This document shows, one piece after another, positions 7,476-16,084 of a DNA stretch of 64,000 nt. Source of the stretch: Pseudonocardiales bacterium. Lineage in GTDB: Bacteria; Actinomycetota; Actinomycetes; Mycobacteriales; Pseudonocardiaceae. Within the stretch, counting starts at the first letter, position 1. Each line of letters begins with the position of its first letter. Both the position numbers and the translations under genes were made by a program. The notes beneath the pieces were generated by a model, which saw nothing but the letters and a program-made list of their open reading frames with translations, made no database searches and was not told the origin of the DNA. Location of the stretch: the NCBI GenBank assembly GCA_019243635.1, contig JAFAUB010000023.1, positions 1-64,000 of the forward strand, given 5' to 3'.

Positions 7476-10015
7476 AGTCGGAGTTTCTGCGCACTCTCGT
7501 GCTGGGCCTGGTCGCCACTCACTCGTCGGCGGTGCTGAACCTCGTGCTGGTCGACTTCAAGGGGGGCGCGACGTTCCTGGGCATGGAGCACGCGCCGCAC
7601 GTCGCTGCGGTGATCACCAACCTGGCCGACGACCTGACCCAGGTCGCCCGCATGCAGGACGCGCTGGCCGGCGAGATGAACCGCCGCCAGGAGCTGCTGC
7701 GCACCGCGGGTAACTTCGCCAGCGTCAAGGACTATGAGCGGGCCCGGGAAGGCGGCGCCGACCTCGACCCGCTGCCGGCGCTGTTCATCGTGATCGACGA
7801 GTTCTCCGAGCTGCTCGCCCAGCAGCCGGAGCTCATCGACCTGTTCGTGGCGATCGGCCGGTTGGGCCGCTCGCTGCAGATGCACCTGTTGCTGGCCTCG
7901 CAACGCCTCGAGGAGGGCAGGTTGCGGGGCTTGGAGTCCCACCTGTCCTACCGGATCGGGCTGAAGACCTTCTCCGCTGGGGAGTCCCGGGCGGTGCTGG
8001 GCGTACCCGACGCCTACGAGCTGCCGCCGGTGCCCGGCTCGGGCTACCTGAAGTTCGACACCGCGTCCATGGAGCGCTTCAAGGCGGCCTACGTGTCGGG
8101 CCCTTACCGCGTGGGCCGTGTGGTCGCACGGTGCAGTCCGGCCTCGGCCGGCTCCGCCCCGGTGACCTCGGACCACCGGCCACGGCTGTTCGTGCCCGAC
8201 TACGTGGAGCTCCCCGAGACAGCCGAGCCCGCAGCGCCGCCGGAGATCATCCCGGAGAGCGTCACCGAGCCCAGCGTGCTGGATGTCGTGGTCGCCCAGC
8301 TGCGTGGGCAGGGGCCGGCGGCCCACGAGGTGTGGCTGCCGCCGCTGGAGGCGCCGCCGTCGCTGGACCAGCTGCTGCCGCCGTTGTCGATCACCGAGGA
8401 TCGTGGGTTGTCCCCGGTCGGGTTCGTTGGCAACGGCCGGCTCGCTATCCCGGTCGGGATCGTGGACAAGCCCTACGAGCAGCGCCGCGACCTGCTCTGG
8501 GCGGATCTCTCCGGCGCCGAGGGGCACGCCGTGGTCACCGGCGGCCCGCAGTCGGGCAAGTCCACCCTGTTGCGCTCGATGGTGATGTCGCTGGCGCTCA
8601 CCCATACTCCTGAGGAGGTGCAGTTCTTCTGCGTCGACTTCGGCGGCGGCACGCTGGCGTCGCTGGATGGCCTGCCACACTGCGGCGGGGTGGCCGGGCG
8701 GCTGGAGCCGGACACGGTCCGGCGCATCCTCGCCGAGGTGAGTGGTGTGCTCGCCGCTCGGGAGCAGCGGTTCCGCTGCCTGGGCATCGACTCGATGGCC
8801 GATTTCCGGGCCCGTAAGCAGCGCGGGGAGCTTCCGGACGACTCGTTCGGTGACGTGTTTCTCGTCATCGACGGGTGGCACAGCTTCCGCCAGGAGTTCG
8901 ACGCTGGCGACCTGGAGATGCGGGTGGTGAACCTGGCCACCCAGGGCCTGTCCTACGGGGTCCACGTGATGGTCGGCGCCACCCGGTGGGCCGAGATCCG
9001 GCCCGCGCTGAAAGACCTTCTCGGTACTCGCTTCGAGCTGCGCCTGGGTGATCCGGGTGAGTCAGATATCGAGCGGCGGGCGGCGCTCAACGTGCCACCG
9101 GGTCGCCCAGGACGGGGGCTGTCCCGGGACAGGCTGCACTTTCTCGCCGCGTTGCCCCGCATCGACGCGGTCACCAGCGCGCGGGACGTCGGCACCGGAG
9201 TGGCCGACGCGGTCGCGCGCATCCGCGACGGATGGCCCGGCCGCGCCGCGCCGCGGGTCCGGCTGCTGCCCGAGCGGATCCTCTACCAGCAGTTGGGCAC
9301 ACCCGAGCAGCGGCAACCGAAGCTGATCCCGATCGGTGTCAGCGAGGCCGAGCTCACCACGGTGTACCTCGACTTCGCCGCCGAGCCGCACTTCCTGTGC
9401 TTCGCCGACGGCGAGTCCGGCAAGACCAACCTGTTGCGGACGATAGCCCGGGGCATCGTGGACCGCGCCACGCCCGAGCAGGCGCGCATCGTCCTGATCG
9501 ACTACCGCCGTACCATGCTCGGCTACCTGGAATCCGACCACCTCATCGGTTACGGGATGTCGGCCGACGTGCTGGCTCCGATCATCAACGAGGTGCGGGG
9601 CTCCATGCGCAAGCGCCTGCCCGGCCCCGACGTCACCCAGCGGCAGCTTCGCGACCGCTCCTGGTGGTCGGGCCCGGAGCTCTACGTCCTGGTCGACGAC
9701 TACGACCTGGTGAGCCCCCAGGGCGGGGTGAACCCGCTCGCGCCGCTGCTGGAGTTTCTGCCCCAGGCCAAGGACGTGGGGTTGCACCTCATCATCGCCC
9801 GGCGGTGCGGTGGCGCGTCTCGGTCCCTGTTCGAGCCGGTGACCGCCAGGCTGCGGGAGCTGTCCACCCCCGGCATCGTGATGAGCGGCAGCCCTGAGGA
9901 GGGCCCGCTGCTCGGCAACGTCACACCATCCCCGATGCCGCCCGGCCGGGGCACCCTGGTAGACCGCAAGACCGGTCGGCAGCTCGTCCAGCTCGCCTGG
10001 CTCCCACCGGAGTGA
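7451..10015 (+). pseudogene. eccC: Type VII secretion ATPase EccC, N-terminally truncated (ESX-4-like)
   Basis: An 854-codon open frame encodes the three FtsK/SpoIIIE-type ATPase domains of EccC. It lacks the roughly 450 residues before them, including the two membrane helices and DUF domain. Domain 1 begins at the Walker A residues SGKSEF at the very start and has Walker B ALFIVIDEFSELL. Domain 2 has GGPQSGKSTLLR near residue 364 and FCVDFGGG. Domain 3 has DGESGKTNLLR near residue 653 and LYVLVDDYDLV. The GTG at 7451 is only formal, because the coding sequence resumes where the neighbouring recombinase element ends. EccC recognises WXG100 substrates and powers their export. As it stands the product would be a soluble, unanchored fragment, unless excision restores the gene. 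Confidence 0.88.
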
Positions 10016-10160
10016 CGCCCGGAGCCTCGGGTCCTGGAGGTGGCCGAGTAGGTCTTGGGGCTGGGGGACCAGCCTTACTGCTCGGTGAGCTCCGAGGATG
10101 ACCGGGTGGCGGCATGGCTCAGCTGCCCCCGGTGGCGTTGGTGGTCGCCGCCGGCGCTGG

Positions 10161-10223
10161 TGATCGCCGAACCTGAGCCGTGACCGTGCGACCGTGCACA
10201 GCCAGGCTCAGTTTCGGCGATCA
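10161..10223. terminator. 19-bp stem hairpin between convergent eccC and moeA
   Basis: TGATCGCCGAACCTGAGCC (10161-10179) pairs with 10205-10223 over 19 positions with one mismatch, around a 25-base loop. It sits in the 260-base gap between two convergent genes, consistent with a bidirectional terminator, although no T-run follows. Confidence 0.55.
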
Positions 10224-10276
10224 TGAGATGCCTCGCCGGTGCAGATACCACAGGCTGTGCCGCGACGCCGGGGTGT

Positions 10277-11623
10277 TCACCCCGTCAGGATGAGAGGGGC
10301 CGGTGTGCCGTCCACCCAGCCCGGTGGGATGGCTGCGAGTGCGGTGCCGAGCGCCGCTCCCCGCAGATATGCGGCCCGGTGGCCGCCGACTACCCGGGCG
10401 GCACCGCCTTCCCAGGCCACCGGGATCAGGCGGGTGAGCCCGGGTGCGGGGCGTGCGTCTCCGGTCACCGGGGCCAGCGGCAGTTCCGGCAGGGGCCGGC
10501 CCGACAGTCCGGCCAGCAGCGGGGCGAGCAGCGTGTACGCCGCGACGAGTGCCGCGAAGGGGTTACCCGGTAGGCCCACGAGCCAGCGTCCGGCTCCTAT
10601 ACCGGCCAGTAGCTGCGGGTGTCCGGGGCGGCACGCCACAGTGTCGATGACCCATCGCGCGCCGGTGGCGCGGAGCAGCTGCCGCAGTTGGTCAGTGACG
10701 CCGATCGATGTCGATCCGGTCACCACGACCACCTCGGTGTCCTCGTCGTCCGGCGGGTGCACTGCTGCGGCCAGCAGGCCCGTCGGGCGGTCCGGCAGGT
10801 GCCGGACCGCGCACGCCTGCCCTCCCAGCTCGGCCACCAGCATGGGCAACAGCGGACCGAGAGCATCCCGTACCCGCCCCGCCCCGCTCGCCCCGCTGTG
10901 TGTCAGTTCCTCTCCGGTGACCAGGATCCGCACCCGCGGCCGCGGCCGGACCGACAGGGTGTCGTACCCGCAGGTCGCGGCGAGCCCGATCAGCGCAGGC
11001 CCGATCCGGGTACCGGTCGGCGCCAGCGACGCCCCCGCCGGTGCATCCTCACCCGCCCGGCGGATGTGGGTCCCCGCCGAGGGCACAGTGGTCGAGGACA
11101 CAGTGGTCGAGGACACAGTGCCGGACACGGTTGTCCCTTCGTGGGTTGCCCGTTCCACGGGAAGGACCGCGCTCGCGCCCACCGGCACCTGTGCCCCGGT
11201 GGAGATCTCCACGGCCTCCCCCGGAGCGAGCGTCCCCTCCCAGACCGTCCCCGCCCGGACCTGCCCCCGCAACTGCCACGGCCCGGGGCCGGACACCGCG
11301 TACCCGTCCATGGCCGCGGTGTCGAAGGCCGGGAGCGGTACGCGGCTGCGGATCTCCGCCGCCAGAGTCAGCCCGGCGGCGCAGCTCAGCGGGACACGGC
11401 GGGCGGCGAGCGACTCCGGTGCGGCATGCGCGAGTACTCGCGCCTGTTCCCACGCCACCGGCGGTGACCGGTGCGGGTCGGCGGGGCCGGCGTCGTACGG
11501 CGGTGGCGACGGGTGCGGGTCGGTGGGGCCGGCGTCGTGCGGCGGTGGCGACGGGTGCGGGTCGGCGGGGCTGGCGCGGTGTGGCAGCGCCGGCCTGTTC
11601 AGGGCAGCCGTAAGAACGGTCAT
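10277..11623 (-). CDS. moeA: Molybdopterin molybdenumtransferase (MoeA-like)
   Basis: A 448-residue MoeA homologue that would insert molybdate into adenylylated molybdopterin in the cytosol. Family motifs are PLPAFDTAAMDGYAV at the start of the core, an AGEDAPAGASLAPTGTRI segment, the VRILVTGEEL motif and the MPT-binding region VVVVTGSTSIGVTDQL. The usual GGVS is replaced here by GSTS. GLPGNPFAALVAAY closes domain III. The start at 11623 (MTVLTAALNR) is chosen because upstream sequence is not family-like. About 45 extra N-terminal residues form a proline-rich tandem repeat (DPHPSPPPHDAGPT-type, 14 residues), and a second small repeat interrupts domain II. No other molybdenum-cofactor gene is nearby. 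Confidence 0.85.
   Translation of the reverse strand: MTVLTAALNRPALPHRASPADPHPSPPPHDAGPTDPHPSPPPYDAGPADPHRSPPVAWEQARVLAHAAPESLAARRVPLSCAAGLTLAAEIRSRVPLPAFDTAAMDGYAVSGPGPWQLRGQVRAGTVWEGTLAPGEAVEISTGAQVPVGASAVLPVERATHEGTTVSGTVSSTTVSSTTVPSAGTHIRRAGEDAPAGASLAPTGTRIGPALIGLAATCGYDTLSVRPRPRVRILVTGEELTHSGASGAGRVRDALGPLLPMLVAELGGQACAVRHLPDRPTGLLAAAVHPPDDEDTEVVVVTGSTSIGVTDQLRQLLRATGARWVIDTVACRPGHPQLLAGIGAGRWLVGLPGNPFAALVAAYTLLAPLLAGLSGRPLPELPLAPVTGDARPAPGLTRLIPVAWEGGAARVVGGHRAAYLRGAALGTALAAIPPGWVDGTPAPLILTG
11084..11120. repeat. 15-bp tandem repeat inside moeA
   Basis: CACAGTGGTCGAGGA occurs at 11084-11098 and 11099-11113, with a partial third copy to 11120. It encodes an in-frame SSTTV-type duplication within the MoeA body. 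Confidence 0.75.
11471..11576. repeat. 42-bp tandem repeat in the 5' end of moeA
   Basis: Two full copies and one half copy of a 42-base unit start at 11471, 11513 and 11555. Only a few substitutions separate them, so they expanded recently. They encode the 14-residue proline-rich repeats at the MoeA N-terminus. Confidence 0.85.
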
Positions 11624-12166
11624 GCCCACCACACTGCCCCCGATGTATTTCCCTCTTCCACGCTTCAGGTTGCCATTGCGCACCAGCCCGCTCACGTCCC
11701 GGAGTCTCGGGACGTGAGGCTGCACACCCCGGAGTACCTGTCCGGGCTGTTACCGGCTCAGTGGGCCGCCGACTAGCCGCCCGGTCCTGTCGGGCTCGGG
11801 GACGGCCGCCCGGATGCACGCTACACCCGGATGCACGCTACAACTCTGTCGTCCATGTGGGTGGACGTCTGTTCGCTGTTACGGAACCCTGAGACTGAGA
11901 TATCCGCATCTACAGGTGATGACGGCTTGACTGACCGCTTCTGCGCCAGCACTATGAGCTTCAATGATCACCGTAGCCGGAAGGTGGCTACAGATGCGGT
12001 TCGGCACGCGGGTTCCGCCCACGGTTGGTCTGCTCGCCGCCCTGGGTCGGGTGGCCGCTACGACCATCACGGCAGGTCGGTGTCGTGATGATCGACGACG
12101 GAGTGACCCACAAGATCACGCTGACCGCGGCCGAGCCTCCGGGATCTTGATGAGAAGGGATGGGAG
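11624..12166. other. Intergenic region upstream of moeA and of the 12167 gene
   Basis: About 540 bases between divergent genes, so promoters for both should lie here, but no clear pair of hexamers was found. A perfect 17-bp tandem duplication sits at 11809-11842. A 20-codon frame (ATG 12088, stop 12148-12150) ends 16 bases before the next gene and could be a leader peptide, though nothing beyond its position supports that. Confidence 0.5.
11809..11842. repeat. 17-bp perfect tandem duplication
   Basis: CCCGGATGCACGCTACA is repeated head to tail at 11809-11825 and 11826-11842. It is intergenic and has no assigned function. Confidence 0.8.
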
Positions 12167-12607
12167 ATGACTCTTGTCGTCTTGACGGTTATTGTCGTCG
12201 CGTTGCTGGTTGCCGTTCTGGCGGTTTTTCTCTTCGCGATCGGCGTGCTGCTCAACCGTACCGCTGACAATCTCGATGACTGCGCGCGGAACGTGAAGAC
12301 TGTTGCCCACCAGGCCGAGGTGGTCGGTCCTGCTCTCGGGCGTATCAAGGAAACCGGCACGACGGTGGTAGGTGCACTGCCGTTGCTGTGCGAAGCTGCT
12401 GAGCGTATCGGCGTCGCTAAGTCGGCACCCTATGTCGATCCTTCTGAGACACCTTACTCAGCTCCCTCCAGGGATAATTCTTCGGCTCGCTCCGCAGTTA
12501 CCTCTGAGGCTCCCCATGCGGCTCATGCTGCGGTTCCCGTGGCTGAGACGCAGAGCGTGGGTTATCTGGATGAGAAGAGGGGGAGCTTAGGTTATCTGGA
12601 TGCTTGA
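12167..12607 (+). CDS. Small single-pass membrane protein, function unknown
   Basis: A 146-residue protein with an uninterrupted hydrophobic helix at about 2-29 (TLVVLTVIVVALLVAVLAVF). A helical segment follows at about 30-85 (NRTADNLDDCARNVKTVAHQ), then a low-complexity Ser/Ala/Pro region. The C-terminus carries a short repeat, VGYLDEKRG then LGYLDA. A GGGAG ribosome site lies just before the ATG. The membrane helix plus amphipathic segment suggests a membrane-anchored cytoplasmic or extracytoplasmic scaffold, and the family is not recognised. It converges on the large STAND gene at 12657. Confidence 0.65.
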   Translation: MTLVVLTVIVVALLVAVLAVFLFAIGVLLNRTADNLDDCARNVKTVAHQAEVVGPALGRIKETGTTVVGALPLLCEAAERIGVAKSAPYVDPSETPYSAPSRDNSSARSAVTSEAPHAAHAAVPVAETQSVGYLDEKRGSLGYLDA

Positions 12608-12656
12608 CGACGATGTCGGATGACTGACCGCGCGCGGAGATGGCGGGTGGCTTCGG

Positions 12657-15263
12657 TCACGGACGCCGGTCCGGGTCGGGGGGGCCGAGGGTTTCCAGGC
12701 ATGCACGGATCTTCGCCGCTTTAACCGAGTCTTTGAAATCCTCGAAGATCGGCAGCGCTTGTCGCCAGTAGGTGGCCGCCGCCTCCGTCTGGTTGAACTT
12801 CCGCAGGATGTCACCGATGTTGAGCAAGGTTCGGGCCTCTCCCCATCGGTCGCTGATCTCGCGATAGGTGATGTGGGCTCGCTGGAAGTACTCCAGGGCG
12901 TCCTCGAGCCGCTGAAGATCCCGGTAGGTGGCGCCGAGGTTATGCAGGACCGTGGCTTCGCCCGATCGGTCGTGGGCGTGGCGGACGACGGCCAGGGCCC
13001 GCTGAAAATAGTCGAGAGCATCTTGGAAATGCTGCAGCTTCCGGTGGACGGCGCCGATGTTGACCAGGGCGAACGTCTCACTCCATGGGTCGTCGATCCC
13101 TTGGGATATGGATAGCGCCTGCTGGGAGTAGTCGAGGGCCTCCTTGTGTCGCCCTAGATAAAAACAGGCCTGGCTGAGACCGGTCAGGGAGATAGCCTCA
13201 GCCCATTGGTCGTCGATTTCTCTGCTGATGGCCAGTGAGCACTGGTAGTGGTCGAAGGCCTCGTCGTGCTGCCGTAGGTGAAAGTAAGCCATCCCGACGG
13301 CGCCGAGGGTCCAGGCTTCGACCTTCCGGTCGTGCAGGTGCTGAGCGGCGGTGCGGCCGATGTTGTAGGTGGCGATCAGGTCGGCCCAGTGTTTGCGCAG
13401 GTCGAAAAAACCCCACAGGGCGAGGGGGAGTCTGCAGGCGATGAGGTGTTCGTCGGCCTCGTCGGCTTGGCGAATGGCCGCCACAAGGTTCGCCCGTTGC
13501 ACCTCACACCAGCTCAGCGCCTGGGCATAGCCGGTGAACTCCAGCGGTGAGCAGGCCACCTCCGGACTCTCGAGGGGGATGCGGCGACGGTGGGGGTTGA
13601 GGATGCGGTCGGCGGCATCGCCGGTATGCAGGTACCAGGTGAGCACTCGCCGCACGGCGGCGGCACGGTCATGGTCGGTCTCCTCCGCCTTGGCGCGCTC
13701 TGCGGCATAGACCCGCAGCAGGTCGTGGAGCCGGTACCGGTCCGCGCCGGTCTCCTCGATCAGGTGCCAACCGACCAGGGTCTCCAGCAGCCGTCGTGCC
13801 TGAGCGGGGGTGGTGTCGGTGAGCGCGGCGGCGGCCGGGGCGCTGATGTCCGGTCCGGCATGCAGGCCCAGCAGCCGGAACGTGCGCGCCGCGTCGGAGG
13901 GTAGCGCGTGGTAGGACCACGAGAACACCGCACGTACCGTGGTGGTCTCGTCCTCGTCACCGGTGGCGAGCAGGTCCAGGCGGTTGTGCACCACCGCCAG
14001 CTCGCCGGCCAGGTCGCCCAGCGTGACGTGCGGGTGAGTGAGGGCACGTTCGGCCGCGATACGCAACGCCAGCGGCAGGTAGGCGCATCGGCTGGCCAGC
14101 TCGGCGGTCGACTCGGGTTCGGCCGCGACGCGACGGTCGGCGATGACGTGTCGCAGTAGCGCGATCGCCTCGGCGGGGGGCAGCAGGTCCAACGTGACCC
14201 GGCTGGCTCCGTCCCGGGCAACGAGACCGGACAGGCGGCTGCGGCTGGTCACCACGACCCGACAGGGAGCTGAGCCAGGCAGTAACGGCCGTACCTGCTC
14301 AGCGGTGTTGGCGTTGTCCAGCACGATCAGTACCCGGCGCCCGTCGAGCACGGAACGGTACAGCGCGGCCCTCGCCCCTACCCCGGCGGGGATCCGCTCA
14401 GCGGGCACCTCCAGGGCACGCAGAAACTCCTCGAGGGCCTGCTGGGGGGCCATCGGTGGGCCCGGATCGTATCCTCGCAGGTCGATGAACAACTGCCCGT
14501 CGGGGAAGCGATCACGGACCCGATGTGCCCAGTGCACCACCAGGGCCGTCTTGCCCACCCCGGCGGTGCCGGCGACCGCCGCGATCACCATGACCGCCGG
14601 CCGGTCTCCCTCGTCCTGAGCGAGGAAGGCATCGAGCGTCGCCAGCTCAGCATTCCGACCGGTGAAATGCGTCACATCCGCCGGAAGCTGTCGCGGTACT
14701 GACACCGACCCGGGTGCCCGCCCAGTGGGGGAGCGGTCAGTGGAGGACCGGTCAGTGGGGGAGCGGTCAGTGGGGGAGCGGTCAGCGGAGGAGCGGTCAG
14801 TGGAGGCCGAGGCAACCCAGGACATCGTCGCCGGGGCGGAGTCGTGCATCCACGCGGGGTCGTGCCGCAATGACTGCGCATCAGGTTGCGCATCTGTGGC
14901 CATCGGCTCGACGGGCCCCAGCGTCGTAACGCGGTCCAGCTCCTTGCGTCGCCGATCGTGTCTCTTGCGCTCACGGTCGGCCGTGAGCGCCGCTCTGTGC
15001 AGCGAGTACCAGTCCTCGTCATGCTCAGCGGCCAACGCCTTGACCAAGACCTCGAACTTCTCCCACGCGGGGACGACGGACCAGGTCTCGAACCAGCCGG
15101 CGATCGTGCTGCCGGCCAGCTCGAGGCCGGCAGCCGCCGCCATACGGTCGATGCGACGAGGGGAGGGATCTTCGTTCGCCACCAGCGCCTTCTGCACACA
15201 CGCCCACAGGTGCGTCACCGCCTCAGGGACGGGTACGACCTCGGAGTCGGCCACGGGCCCCAT
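12657..15263 (-). CDS. AfsR-like STAND ATPase with TPR domain (no SARP domain)
   Basis: An 868-residue signal-transduction ATPase. Residues about 1-100 hold a helical, HTH-like region (PSPRRIDRMAAAAGLELAGS). A low-complexity linker of repeated (S/T)DRS units joins it to the NB-ARC core. The Walker A is GTAGVGKTAL near residue 235, with Walker B RRVLIVLDNA, sensor VVTSRSRL and LPLALRIAAERA following. A winged-helix module (RAVFSWSYHALPSDAARTF) comes next. The C-terminal 350 residues contain at least six tetratricopeptide repeats (EALDYSQQALSISQGIDDPW-type). STAND proteins oligomerise on ligand binding, and in actinomycetes most regulate transcription. The ATG at 15263 is chosen; a GTG at 15296 is the alternative. 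It is transcribed divergently from the 15490 gene. Confidence 0.8.
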   Translation of the reverse strand: MGPVADSEVVPVPEAVTHLWACVQKALVANEDPSPRRIDRMAAAAGLELAGSTIAGWFETWSVVPAWEKFEVLVKALAAEHDEDWYSLHRAALTADRERKRHDRRRKELDRVTTLGPVEPMATDAQPDAQSLRHDPAWMHDSAPATMSWVASASTDRSSADRSPTDRSPTDRSSTDRSPTGRAPGSVSVPRQLPADVTHFTGRNAELATLDAFLAQDEGDRPAVMVIAAVAGTAGVGKTALVVHWAHRVRDRFPDGQLFIDLRGYDPGPPMAPQQALEEFLRALEVPAERIPAGVGARAALYRSVLDGRRVLIVLDNANTAEQVRPLLPGSAPCRVVVTSRSRLSGLVARDGASRVTLDLLPPAEAIALLRHVIADRRVAAEPESTAELASRCAYLPLALRIAAERALTHPHVTLGDLAGELAVVHNRLDLLATGDEDETTTVRAVFSWSYHALPSDAARTFRLLGLHAGPDISAPAAAALTDTTPAQARRLLETLVGWHLIEETGADRYRLHDLLRVYAAERAKAEETDHDRAAAVRRVLTWYLHTGDAADRILNPHRRRIPLESPEVACSPLEFTGYAQALSWCEVQRANLVAAIRQADEADEHLIACRLPLALWGFFDLRKHWADLIATYNIGRTAAQHLHDRKVEAWTLGAVGMAYFHLRQHDEAFDHYQCSLAISREIDDQWAEAISLTGLSQACFYLGRHKEALDYSQQALSISQGIDDPWSETFALVNIGAVHRKLQHFQDALDYFQRALAVVRHAHDRSGEATVLHNLGATYRDLQRLEDALEYFQRAHITYREISDRWGEARTLLNIGDILRKFNQTEAAATYWRQALPIFEDFKDSVKAAKIRACLETLGPPDPDRRP
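14722..14806. repeat. 15-bp tandem repeats encoding the STAND linker
   Basis: A unit like GTCAGTGGGGGAGCG recurs about five to six times with minor changes, coding for (S/T)DRSx repeats between the N-terminal helical region and the NB-ARC domain. Length variation between strains would be expected. Confidence 0.75.
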
Positions 15264-15489
15264 TATGGGCCATACCCCGTTGGTGTGGCCACGCACCTGA
15301 TCGATCGACCCGGTCCGAGTCCGCTCGACCCGCTCAAGGCTCCCTGACCCGCCGCCGGAGAATATATAGCTCGGTTAGCTCGGGACCCTACCCATGGGGC
15401 TTGGAATGGGGCACAACCCGCGCCGACGATGCCGACTATAGGCGGTCGTGGTCCGGAGTCGAACAACAAGGGGATATGGGAGGCTCATC

Positions 15490-15780
15490 ATGACGACTGA
15501 CAGCCCGGACCTCGTGATCGCCAAACAGTTGCTCGACGAGGTTAAGGCGCGGGGCTTCCAGTTCCGGCGCGTTGGCGGCCCCGATGGGGCACTCCTGGGT
15601 ACCCGACACGCGGGCGGATGGACAGAGACCGTCTGCCTGGACGGGTTCAGCCGGGGCTGCTATGCGATGCGTGAGCGCAGAACCTCATTGGTCGTACCGG
15701 GTAGCGCGCTGGTCGAAAGCCGCGTTGACGGTGGCGCGCTGAACGTGCTCACCACCGTACTGACCTGGGAAGAACCGTGA
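15490..15780 (+). CDS. Small hypothetical protein
   Basis: A 96-residue protein starting at an ATG preceded by GGGAGG at the right distance. The sequence (SPDLVIAKQLLDEVKARGFQ ... RRVGGPDGALLGTR) is mixed alpha/beta with no membrane segment or family motif that I recognise. It lies between two divergently oriented STAND genes. Its codon use is like its neighbours, so it is probably a real gene, but no function is proposed. Confidence 0.6.
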   Translation: MTTDSPDLVIAKQLLDEVKARGFQFRRVGGPDGALLGTRHAGGWTETVCLDGFSRGCYAMRERRTSLVVPGSALVESRVDGGALNVLTTVLTWEEP

Positions 15781-16084
15781 ACCGGGTGGTTCGCCGGCTC
15801 GGCGCGGCTCGAGCCTGACGCGCTCATCGGGGCCGGACGGTCCCCACCACGACCCGCAGGATGAGAATCTCGCCCGGTAGCGAGTCCGGCAGCGTGGTCA
15901 GCCACCCGGTCGCGCTTCCAGGTATGGCCGGTGAGGTGCGAGCACACGGGACGCGACCTCGACGTTCGTCGGGAACGTGGAGCACGCTGACGGACGCGAC
16001 GTGGAAGCGGCGGCCCTCAGACGTCGGTCCAGCGGATGGAAGTAATATCCGTCAAGATCTTGTGATATCGATCGGAGTCGGGAG
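15781..16084. other. Intergenic region before the SARP gene
   Basis: 304 bases with no supported gene. The SARP start is preceded by GGAGTCGGGAG, a usable ribosome site. No clear promoter hexamers or SARP-type direct repeats were found. Confidence 0.45.

Noticed and set aside
7415..8965. 516-codon minus-strand frame opposite eccC
   Set aside because: It mirrors the codon pattern of the clearly homologous plus-strand ATPase and has His/Gln/Arg-rich antisense composition.
12088..12150. 20-codon frame before the 12167 membrane-protein gene
   Set aside because: No ribosome site and no conservation information. Recorded only within the intergenic note.
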